From positions 52,167 through 116,166 of the forward strand of contig CALXKL010000007.1 in NCBI GenBank assembly GCA_944388965.1: a stretch of 64,000 nt of DNA, in the 5' to 3' direction. The translations under genes and the position numbers were made by a program. Under the pieces are notes generated by a model. It saw nothing but the letters and a program-made list of their open reading frames with translations, searched no databases and was not told the origin of the DNA. The DNA is from an uncultured Spirochaetales bacterium. Lineage in GTDB: Bacteria > Spirochaetota > Spirochaetia > Sphaerochaetales > Sphaerochaetaceae. Positions 51,309-58,300 of this stretch are shown here, piece after piece. The first letter of the stretch is position 1. Each line of letters begins with the position of its first letter.

Positions 51309-51345
51309 CGGAAGGCATCCCGTGGGGGTGCCTTCCTCCGTATTC
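51309..51345 (+). terminator. Terminator after groEL
   Basis: GGAAGGCA(T)CCC pairs with GGGTGCCTTCC around GTGG and is followed by TCCGTATT. The GGCATCC/GGGTGCC arms resemble those after tRNA-fMet. Confidence 0.6.
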
Positions 51346-51354
51346 AGGTACAGC

Positions 51355-51383
51355 TTGACGCCATCAGTGTCAAATGCTACCTT
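51355..51383 (+). promoter_or_regulatory. Candidate promoter of yajC
   Basis: TTGACG, a 17-bp spacer and TACCTT lie about 55 bp before the yajC start. Confidence 0.55.
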
Positions 51384-51437
51384 TTCCCCCGTCGGATCAG
51401 ACGGCGAAAGTACAAAAACACGACAAAGAGGAACGAA

Positions 51438-51851
51438 ATGAATTCACAAGCAGGATCGATGTGGACCACGATAATAATGTTCGTCGCGATCATCGCGATC
51501 TTCTACTTCCTGATCATCAGGCCGCAGAAGAAGAGGGACAAGGAGACCAAGGCGATGCTGGACGCCATGAAGAAGGGCGACAAGGTCGTCACCATCGGCG
51601 GCATCCATGGAACCGTCGTCACGGTCAAGGAGCAGACAGTCGTCCTGAAGGTCGACGACAACGCCCGCCTCGAGTTCACCAAGAGCGCGATCTCGACGGT
51701 CCTGAACAAGGAGGGTGCGAAGTCCAATCCCGCCAAGAAGGCCGACAAGGCCGCCAAGGATGAGACCAAGGCCGATGCCAAGAGCGCAGAGCAGGCCGAA
51801 CCGGCCGACAACACGGTCGAGTTCAAGGCTCCTGAGAAGCAGGACAAGTAA
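51438..51851 (+). CDS. yajC: Preprotein translocase subunit YajC
   Basis: YajC is a small partner of the SecDF complex. The 137-aa protein has one helix (residues 10-26), the characteristic LIIRPQKKRDKETKAMLDAM (residues about 25-44), and KKGDKVVTIGGIHGTVV. The C-terminal 45 residues are a Lys/Ala/Glu-rich tail longer than usual. secD and secF do not follow, as they often do; a strong terminator ends the gene. AAAGAGGA precedes the ATG. Confidence 0.93.
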   Translation: MNSQAGSMWTTIIMFVAIIAIFYFLIIRPQKKRDKETKAMLDAMKKGDKVVTIGGIHGTVVTVKEQTVVLKVDDNARLEFTKSAISTVLNKEGAKSNPAKKADKAAKDETKADAKSAEQAEPADNTVEFKAPEKQDK

Positions 51852-51873
51852 CCCCTGGTGACCCGGCTCGATG

Positions 51874-51905
51874 AACCGCTTCGAACGAAGCGGTTTATTT
51901 TTTTC
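51874..51905 (+). terminator. Terminator after yajC
   Basis: AACCGCTTCG and CGAAGCGGTT form a near-perfect stem with a tiny loop, followed by TATTTTTTTT. It is the strongest intrinsic terminator in the window. Confidence 0.9.
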
Positions 51906-51929
51906 TCCGTTTGCCTCATCATCTTTGTC

Positions 51930-52775
51930 ATGTTCAACATCCATCTTGCGAAGGTGTACGGCTTCTGCCGCGGTGTCCAGGGCGTCACGGAGAAGGCAGA
52001 CAGGCTCCTGGCCGAGAATCCCGACAGGCCCGTATACAGCATCGGAAAGCTCGTGCACAACGACGTGGTCGTCGATTCGTTCTCGCGGCGCGGCCTCAAG
52101 GTGGTCGACGCTCCCGATGGCAACCCGCCAGGCATCGCCCTGATCCGGGCCCATGGGATTCCGCTGTCGCTTGCCCGCTCATTCGAGGAGGCGGGCTTCA
52201 CACTGGTGGACGGAACGTGCCGCCTGGTCAAGGCCAATCATGACAGGTGCGCATCCAGCACGAGGCCCGTCCTGTACTTCGGAATAAAGGGACACGCCGA
52301 GAGCGTGAGCACGCTCAGTCATGCTCCTGGCTGGTACCGGGTCGTGGAGACTGAAGAGGATCTCGAGGGGCTCGATCCGCAACAGGAATACGATGTCATA
52401 GTCCAGACGACGTTCTCATCCGTCCAGGAGGCCAGGCTCCTGTCGCTGCTTGAGGAGGAGGGTATCCGCTTCAACCGCCTGAACTCCATATGCAGCGCCT
52501 CCAACCGCAGACGGCAGGCCGTGCTTGACCTGTGCGGGATATGCGACACGGTCCTCGTCATAGGGGAGAGGCAGTCTGCCAACACGAGCGAACTGTACAG
52601 GCTTGCCTGCAGCCGCGGCGTGAGGGCGTTCTTCGTCGGCGACGAGAGCGCCATCGAGGACGGAATGCTCTCCGGCCACGATGTCGGGGTCTGCGCCGGG
52701 GCGAGCGTCTCGCCGCACCAGGTCGACCGTATCATCGATGTGCTTGTGGAGAAGGGCGGAACATTAAAGGCCTGA
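51930..52775 (+). CDS. ispH: 4-hydroxy-3-methylbut-2-enyl diphosphate reductase
   Basis: IspH makes IPP and DMAPP in the last step of the MEP isoprenoid pathway using a [4Fe-4S] cluster. The 281-aa protein has all three cluster cysteines: Cys13 (GFCRGV), Cys97 (DGTC) and Cys188 (SICSAS). Substrate residues are His43, His75, His122, the catalytic Glu124 in GHAES, and QTT at 159-161. ATG 51930 begins the conserved fold; an upstream in-frame start would run through the yajC terminator. There is no strong ribosome site. Confidence 0.93.
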   Translation: MFNIHLAKVYGFCRGVQGVTEKADRLLAENPDRPVYSIGKLVHNDVVVDSFSRRGLKVVDAPDGNPPGIALIRAHGIPLSLARSFEEAGFTLVDGTCRLVKANHDRCASSTRPVLYFGIKGHAESVSTLSHAPGWYRVVETEEDLEGLDPQQEYDVIVQTTFSSVQEARLLSLLEEEGIRFNRLNSICSASNRRRQAVLDLCGICDTVLVIGERQSANTSELYRLACSRGVRAFFVGDESAIEDGMLSGHDVGVCAGASVSPHQVDRIIDVLVEKGGTLKA

Positions 52776-52833
52776 CATCCCGACATACATGACGTCGATA
52801 TTGTGAGAGAATGCATTGGAAAACGCATATTGC

Positions 52834-52866
52834 GGGTTTTTATGTGAACGCGGTTGCATAAAACCC
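52834..52866 (+). promoter_or_regulatory. Long inverted repeat upstream of the hydrogenase operon
   Basis: GGGTTTTTATG and CATAAAACCC form a 10-bp stem with one bulged T and a 12-bp spacer, about 70 bp before the promoter. There is no T-run. It may be a redox-regulator site or the end of the ispH transcript. Confidence 0.4.
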
Positions 52867-52937
52867 CTGTATGGCCGCATTCCGATGACCATGTAGACGT
52901 CAGAACATGACTTCAACTCCCTGTGGGATGCATTTTG

Positions 52938-52966
52938 TTGACTTGTAATCGAGAGCGGGGTTACTC
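52938..52966 (+). promoter_or_regulatory. Promoter of the hydrogenase operon
   Basis: TTGACT, a 17-bp spacer and TTACTC lie 26 bp before the first gene. The -10 form TTACNC also occurs at the yhf operon promoter. Confidence 0.55.
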
Positions 52967-52991
52967 TTCTCTAAAGAGGTCGGAAAAGAGG

Positions 52992-53240
52992 ATGGCAAAG
53001 AGGATAACAGTGGAGCTGTGCATGGGTTCCAGCTGCTTCGCAAGAGGCAACAGCGAGATTCTGCAGGCAGTCGAGAACTATCTGGCGGAGAAGGGTCTTT
53101 CCGACAGCGTCGAGCTTGTCGGCCATCTGTGCCTGGGAAGATGCAAGGAGGGCCCGAACCTGAGAATCGACGGCACCGACTATTCGGCCATCACGCCTGA
53201 AGAGGCGATTGCGCATATCGCGAAGGCTCTGGAGGAATAG
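52992..53240 (+). CDS. Small [2Fe-2S] thioredoxin-like ferredoxin
   Basis: The 82-aa protein has the four-cysteine pattern of thioredoxin-like [2Fe-2S] domains (NuoE type): CMGSSC near the N-terminus and HLCLGRCKEGPN in the second half. Such proteins carry electrons for multimeric [FeFe] hydrogenases. It is the first gene of the hydrogenase operon, ending 1 bp before the next start. ATG 52992 is preferred over an upstream in-frame codon because conserved sequence begins there. Confidence 0.87.
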   Translation: MAKRITVELCMGSSCFARGNSEILQAVENYLAEKGLSDSVELVGHLCLGRCKEGPNLRIDGTDYSAITPEEAIAHIAKALEE

Positions 53241-53241
53241 C

Positions 53242-55032
53242 ATGCTGCATCCAGTCTACACGGAGACCACCAACTGCCGTGACTGCTACAAGTGCGTCAG
53301 AAGCTGCCCCGTCAAGGCCATCCAGATCAAGGACGGCAGCGCTCTCATCATCAAGGACCGCTGCATATTCTGCGGCAAGTGCGTCTCCGTATGCCCCAAC
53401 AACGCCAAGAAGATAAGAAGCGACCTTTCCAGGGCGAAGGTCCTGATGGGCACGAAGGACAAGGTGATCTGCTCCTTGGCACCGTCGTTCGCAAGCGAGT
53501 TCGCAGGACGGGAGGACAGGCTGCTTGCCGCCTTGAAGAGGCTCGGCTTCTACGGAGTGAGCGAGACGGCCATCGGGGCCGCCTTCGTCTCGGCGGCGAT
53601 AGACGAGTACGCCTCCGCCCATGAGGGCAAGTGCCCTTGGATATCCACGGCGTGTCCCTCTGTCGTCGAGATCGTCAGGAAGTACCATCCCGAGGAGGTC
53701 GGCTACCTTGCCAAGGTCCCGTCCCCCCTGCAGACGCACTGCGCCTATCTCAGAAAGCTGTACGGCGATGACATCGGCATCGTGTTCATAGGACCGTGCG
53801 CCGCGAAGAAGAACGAGGCCGACATCGCCCCGGGCTATCCCGACATAGCACTGACCTGGGACGAGCTCAGGAGCTGGATCGAGGACGAGCACTTCTCCCT
53901 TGATACGGTGGATGCCTCCCAGGCGCCATCCTTCATACCGGCCAAGGCCGGAATCAGTGCATACTATCCCGTGGAGAACGGACAGATAGAGACCTCTTCG
54001 CTATGGGGCGGGAAGGCCTTCTCGAAGGATGCCGTCCCGCTTTCCGGGATGGGCGAGATCATGGCCGTCTTCTCCCAGCTGTCTCCAGACATGCCGTTCC
54101 TGGAGCTGCTCAGCTGCGAAGGCGGCTGCATCAACGGTCCCGTGTCCGACAGGTCCGTGTCGCTTGCCGAACGCAAGAGCACCGTGGTCCGGTTCACGCA
54201 GGACCGCCTTTCCGGCGGCGAGAAGCTCTTCGAGGTGGATCCCGCCTTTGTGCACGAGGTGCTGGACAAGGGCTACGACCTGCTCAGGACGGCCAGGCCC
54301 GAGGAGTTCGTCCACTTCCACAGGACGTTCAGCGAAGAAGAGATCGCCAGGGCCATGCTGGAGCTGGGCAAGACGAGCAAGGCGGATGAGCTCAACTGCG
54401 GCGGATGCGGCTACAACACGTGCCGTGACATGGCCATCGCGTATCTGTCCGGCATGGCCGAGGCCGAGATGTGCGTAACCAAGATGCGCAAGGAGGCCCA
54501 GAGCAAGGTCGACGTGCTGCTGCGCACGATTCCCAATGCCGTGGTCATAGTCAACAAGGACCTCAACATCGCCGACTGCAACCTGAATTTCCTCAGGATA
54601 TTCGGCGACATGGACGAATCGCTTCTGGACGACGGCATGCTCTCGCTGGTCAGCGGGCTGCCATTGGAGAGGTTCGTGCCCTTCCATCAGAAGTTCAACG
54701 ACGAATTCTATGCCACGAAGCGCGGCCAGTACAGACTGCACTACAAGGACAAGTTCCTGCGCGTGACGTTCTTCCTCGTCGAGTCGGGGCGTCTGCTCGG
54801 AGCGATGTTCGAGGACATCACCAGTCCGACCGTCAGGAGGGAGACCGTCGTCAAAAAGGCCGAGGATGTCATCCAGAAGTCGTTGGAGACGGTTCAGCAG
54901 ATCGCGTCGCTGCTGGGCGAGAACGCTGCGGAGACCGAGATCATGCTCAACGACCTGATCGACGCCTTCAGCGTGCACAACGAAGGAGACGCCTCGGACG
55001 GCTTCACCCTCGATGAGGACCGGGACCAGTGA
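53242..55032 (+). CDS. Sensory-type [FeFe] hydrogenase with PAS domain (HydS-like)
   Basis: The 596-aa protein has two [4Fe-4S] ferredoxin motifs (Cys12/15/18/22 and 41/44/47/51), then a hydrogenase H-cluster domain. Its motif L1 is STACPS (Ala137, Cys138), L2 is GPCAAKKNE (184-192) and L3 is LLSCEGGCING (289-299). A further Cys-rich domain follows (Cys386, 389, 394, 411), then a PAS domain (about 420-530) and a helical end. The proton-relay cysteine before the cluster cysteine is alanine, which is typical of H2-sensing rather than H2-producing enzymes. GGAGG lies 6 nt upstream. It overlaps the phosphatase gene by 4 bp. Confidence 0.88.
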   Translation: MLHPVYTETTNCRDCYKCVRSCPVKAIQIKDGSALIIKDRCIFCGKCVSVCPNNAKKIRSDLSRAKVLMGTKDKVICSLAPSFASEFAGREDRLLAALKRLGFYGVSETAIGAAFVSAAIDEYASAHEGKCPWISTACPSVVEIVRKYHPEEVGYLAKVPSPLQTHCAYLRKLYGDDIGIVFIGPCAAKKNEADIAPGYPDIALTWDELRSWIEDEHFSLDTVDASQAPSFIPAKAGISAYYPVENGQIETSSLWGGKAFSKDAVPLSGMGEIMAVFSQLSPDMPFLELLSCEGGCINGPVSDRSVSLAERKSTVVRFTQDRLSGGEKLFEVDPAFVHEVLDKGYDLLRTARPEEFVHFHRTFSEEEIARAMLELGKTSKADELNCGGCGYNTCRDMAIAYLSGMAEAEMCVTKMRKEAQSKVDVLLRTIPNAVVIVNKDLNIADCNLNFLRIFGDMDESLLDDGMLSLVSGLPLERFVPFHQKFNDEFYATKRGQYRLHYKDKFLRVTFFLVESGRLLGAMFEDITSPTVRRETVVKKAEDVIQKSLETVQQIASLLGENAAETEIMLNDLIDAFSVHNEGDASDGFTLDEDRDQ

Positions 55033-56225
55033 ACAATATCTTCATCGATGTCGACTATGCCCAGATATACAAGCACGGCCAGAAGATAGGCGGCGACGTC
55101 TTCCTGCTGTCACGAAATCCGGACAGCAACCAGATCGTCTGCACTCTCTCCGACGGGCTTGGAAGCGGAGTGAAGGCCAACGTGCTGGCCTCTCTGACCG
55201 CGCACATGGCGCATAAGCTGTCCTTCTCGCCGATCTCGCTGTCGCATTCGGCCGAGATCATCATGGACACTCTGCCGGTGTGCAAGGAGAGGAAGATCAG
55301 CTACTCCACGTTCACCATCGCCGACATCCACTACAAGGAGAACATGTCCAACATCAACGTGCGCCTGGTGGAGTACGACAACCCGCTCTCGCTACGCTTT
55401 TCCGGCGCGGAAAGGATCACCTGGGAGCGCGACAAGAACGAGCTGCAGAGGAAGGGCGCCTTCAAGAAGGAGATCGTCCAGTACTCCACGTTCGACATGG
55501 AGATAGGCGAGCGCCTGATCATGTTCTCGGATGGCGTGTCGCAGGCCGGTCTGGGCAAGTCGTTGCCACTTGGTTGGAGACTCGGCGGAGTGGAGAGCTT
55601 CGTCAAGGACCTGATCGCCAAGGAGCCGGACATCTCCTCCCGCGAACTGTCGAGCGCCATCGTGCAGAAGGCCAACAGCCTGGACGGAATGTGCTCGAAG
55701 GACGACATAACCGCCGTCGTGGTGTATATCAGGCGTCCGAGGAAGACGCTGATCGTCACCGGTCCTCCGTTCACGAAGGAGTCCGACGAGATCCTGGGTG
55801 AGAAGATAAGGGCCTTTGACGGACGCAAGATCGTGTCGGGGGGAACGACCGCCCTGATCGTCTCCAGACTGTTCAACGCGAAGATAAGCGTGGATCTCAG
55901 CTGCTGGTCGCCGGACGTGCCGCCGGCAAGCAGGATGGATGGCATAGATCTGGTGACCGAGGGCATGCTGACGCTCTCGCAGGTGGCAAACGTGCTCGAG
56001 AAGAAGATCCCCGTCGCATCGTTGCCGAACAACCCGGTGAAGAAGTTCGTCGAGATCCTTCTGGACAGCGACCAGATACACTTCATCGTCGGCACCAAGA
56101 TAAACGAGGCGCACCAGGATCCCAACATCCCGGTCGAGATAGGCATCAGGCGCACGATCATCGGTCGTCTGAGGTCTGCATTGGAGAACATATACTTGAA
56201 GGAGACTTCACAAGAATATCTTTAG
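55029..56225 (+). CDS. SpoIIE/PP2C-type protein phosphatase with C-terminal extension
   Basis: The first 230 or so residues form a PP2C-like phosphatase. The metal motifs are KIGGDVF, CTLSDGLGSG, IMFSDGVSQAG and SKDDITAVVV. The remaining 165 residues are a separate domain with GGTTALIVSRLF and DGIDLVTEGMLTLSQV, which I do not recognise as a named fold. The GTG start overlaps the hydrogenase stop. Its place between two hydrogenase genes suggests it is the output of the H2-sensing hydrogenase, removing phosphate from an unknown protein. Confidence 0.85.
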   Translation: MNNIFIDVDYAQIYKHGQKIGGDVFLLSRNPDSNQIVCTLSDGLGSGVKANVLASLTAHMAHKLSFSPISLSHSAEIIMDTLPVCKERKISYSTFTIADIHYKENMSNINVRLVEYDNPLSLRFSGAERITWERDKNELQRKGAFKKEIVQYSTFDMEIGERLIMFSDGVSQAGLGKSLPLGWRLGGVESFVKDLIAKEPDISSRELSSAIVQKANSLDGMCSKDDITAVVVYIRRPRKTLIVTGPPFTKESDEILGEKIRAFDGRKIVSGGTTALIVSRLFNAKISVDLSCWSPDVPPASRMDGIDLVTEGMLTLSQVANVLEKKIPVASLPNNPVKKFVEILLDSDQIHFIVGTKINEAHQDPNIPVEIGIRRTIIGRLRSALENIYLKETSQEYL

Positions 56226-56236
56226 GAGAACTGAAT

Positions 56237-56497
56237 ATGAAGAAAGAGAAAGTCCAGGTCAGAATCTGTGTCGGAACCGCATGCTTCGTGCAGGGAGGCA
56301 GCGACCTCCTGCTGTACAACGATTTCGTCGATCCGGCGATCATCGCCGAGTGCGAGATCGAGGGATGCTCCTGCCTCGAGGCCTGCAAGGTCGACGGAGA
56401 GGGCGCACCCTATGTCATGATCGACGGCGAGGTCCATTCCAAGGTCACCCAGGAGGAGTTCGCCAGACTTCTTACCCAGGCGGTGAAGAATGCTTGA
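56237..56497 (+). CDS. Second small [2Fe-2S] thioredoxin-like ferredoxin
   Basis: The 86-aa protein carries VRICVGTACFVQGG and CEIEGCSCLEAC, the four-cysteine pattern of NuoE-like domains with one extra cysteine. It is a distinct paralogue of the protein at 52992. It overlaps the catalytic hydrogenase gene by 8 bp and is probably its electron partner. Confidence 0.86.
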   Translation: MKKEKVQVRICVGTACFVQGGSDLLLYNDFVDPAIIAECEIEGCSCLEACKVDGEGAPYVMIDGEVHSKVTQEEFARLLTQAVKNA

Positions 56498-57947
56498 GCT
56501 CAACAACCAGTATACGGCGATGAAGCGCCGTATAGACACGGAGGTCCTCAAGCTCTTCTTTGCGGGAAAGCTGGATGAGCTCGACAGGCTTCCCTTCACG
56601 ATAATCCCGAAGGACCGCACTCCCAACAGATGCTGCATCTACAAGGAGAGAGCGATCGTCCGCTACCGCATCATGGCGCTTCTGGGAATCGACATCGAGC
56701 GCTTCGACGACGAGATGAAGCCTCTGAGCGAGTATGCGAAGGAGGTCATGCAGGAGGATCCTCCCGTGCTTCCCCTGCTCACGACCATCTCCACCGGGTG
56801 CTATGGATGTCCGCCTGACCAGTACCGCATCAGCGATGCCTGCCGCGGCTGCTTCGCGCGTCCCTGCATGGCGAACTGCCCGAAGGACGCGATAGTGTTC
56901 ATCAACGGCCAGGCCCACATCAACGAGGAGAGGTGCATCCGCTGCGGAAAGTGCATGGACGTGTGTCCGTTCCATGCCGTCGTGCACATCCCCGTACCCT
57001 GCGAGGAGGCCTGTCCTGTAGGTGCAGTCAAGAAGAACGAGAAGGGCGTCGTCGAGATCGACCACAAGAACTGCATCAGCTGCGGTCGCTGTGCCCGTTC
57101 CTGCCCGTTCGGCGCGATTGCGGAGCGCAGCGGTCTGATCCCTGTGCTCAAGATGCTCCAGAGCGGACAGAAGGTGACCGCGATGATCGCGCCTGCGATC
57201 GAAGGCCAGTTCCCCGGTACGCTTGCCCAGATCAGGGCGTCTCTGCTGAAGATCGGCTTCGACAAGGTCGTCGAGGTCGCCGAGGGTGCCGCGGTCACGA
57301 CCGAGCACGAGGCCGACGAGGTCGTCAGACGCAAGGGCGAGGGCGAAGGCTATATGACCACAAGCTGCTGCTCCGCCTACATGGAGCTGGTCGACAAGCA
57401 TCTGAAGTTCCTCGACGAGAGGTACTCCAGGGCCTTCAGCCCGATGATCTACACTTCCAGGATGTGCAAGGAGCAGGATCCGGACAACAGGACCGTCTTC
57501 ATCGGCCCCTGTCTTGCCAAGAGGGTCGAGGCCGCCCGTCGCGGAGGCGTCGACGGAGTGATCACGTTCTCCGAGCTCGCCGCCATCTTCATGGCCAAGG
57601 GCATCGATGTGCGCGAGGAGGAGGCCGCCGATCTCGGTGACACCTCGGCGTTCGACTACTGCCGCCAGTTCGCCATCACCCATGGTGTCGCGGACTGCGT
57701 CCTGTCGCGTGTCGCCGATCCTGCCAGCATCCGCGTCCTTCCGATCAACGGCGTCGACAAGAAGACGTTCCGCCTGATGAAGAGCTGGGAGAAGAGGGCT
57801 CCGGAGGTCGACCTGGTCGAGGTCATGTGCTGCGAAGGCGGCTGTATAGACGGCCCCGGCACGATCGTCAAGCCGGCTGTCGCCATGAAGCTTCGTGGCG
57901 GTACCAAGGCGGCCACCCCCGTGGCATCCGTCAAGGCTCCGCTGTGA
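56490..57947 (+). CDS. Catalytic-type [FeFe] hydrogenase, group B-like
   Basis: The 485-aa enzyme has several N-terminal Fe-S motifs (including Cys149/152/155/159 and Cys195/198/201/205) and an H-cluster domain with L1 TTSCCSAYME (TSCC at 291-294), L2 GPCLAKRVE (339-347) and L3 VMCCEGGCIDG. Both L1 cysteines are present, so proton transfer and H2 turnover are plausible. SAY in L1 and the CEGGC form of L3 point to group B. It probably disposes of fermentation electrons as H2. Maturases HydE, HydF and HydG are not in the window. Confidence 0.9.
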   Translation: MLELNNQYTAMKRRIDTEVLKLFFAGKLDELDRLPFTIIPKDRTPNRCCIYKERAIVRYRIMALLGIDIERFDDEMKPLSEYAKEVMQEDPPVLPLLTTISTGCYGCPPDQYRISDACRGCFARPCMANCPKDAIVFINGQAHINEERCIRCGKCMDVCPFHAVVHIPVPCEEACPVGAVKKNEKGVVEIDHKNCISCGRCARSCPFGAIAERSGLIPVLKMLQSGQKVTAMIAPAIEGQFPGTLAQIRASLLKIGFDKVVEVAEGAAVTTEHEADEVVRRKGEGEGYMTTSCCSAYMELVDKHLKFLDERYSRAFSPMIYTSRMCKEQDPDNRTVFIGPCLAKRVEAARRGGVDGVITFSELAAIFMAKGIDVREEEAADLGDTSAFDYCRQFAITHGVADCVLSRVADPASIRVLPINGVDKKTFRLMKSWEKRAPEVDLVEVMCCEGGCIDGPGTIVKPAVAMKLRGGTKAATPVASVKAPL

Positions 57948-57956
57948 GATGTGCAG

Positions 57957-57990
57957 GTGCACCGCCGTCCTGGCGGTGCACTTGATTCAT
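57957..57990 (+). terminator. Terminator after the hydrogenase operon
   Basis: A perfect 10-bp stem (GTGCACCGCC and its partner) with a 5-nt loop is followed by TTGATTCAT. Confidence 0.65.
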
Positions 57991-58020
57991 GAGCGCCCTT
58001 TGCATCATAATTACAGCCAG

Positions 58021-58270
58021 AAGCGTAGACGAAGACGAGTAGTGTGTCCCCTGTGTGAAAGAGAGGCGTCATCGTGGCTGGAAGTGAGCTGGCACATGGC
58101 ACATGAAAACCCCTTCCGAGCTGCCTGCGAGAAAGCAAGCAGGCCGTCTAAGGTGCGAAAAACCTGTCTCGAGCGTCCCGAAAGGGGAAGCAGGGTGGTA
58201 CCGCGGAAATGCAAGCCTTTGCAGTTTCGTCCTTGCATTGCATGAGGATGAGTCTGGAAAGGCTTGTTTT
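58021..58270 (+). promoter_or_regulatory. T-box riboswitch controlling thrS
   Basis: The leader carries the conserved T-box AGGGTGGTACCGCGG at 58192-58206. Stem I can be folded with AGTA at 58038-58041 opposite GAAA at 58105-58108. The next three bases, ACC at 58109-58111, form a threonine specifier codon. A terminator hairpin runs from CAAGCCTTT (58212-58220) to AAAGGCTTG (58258-58266), followed by TTTT. Uncharged tRNA-Thr should stabilise the antiterminator and allow thrS transcription when threonine is short. Confidence 0.92.
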
Positions 58271-58300
58271 CATATCCGGTCGTCAGGAGGAGAAAGGTCT

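Noticed and set aside
52800..52870. Rex-type redox operator before the hydrogenase operon
   Set aside because: The repeat present lacks the TTGTGAA-N6-TTCACAA pattern; kept only as an unassigned inverted repeat.
58103..58300. Extended N-terminus of thrS starting upstream at 58103
   Set aside because: The region is the T-box leader, with its specifier, T-box sequence and terminator; ATG 58301 has its own ribosome site and begins the conserved editing domain.
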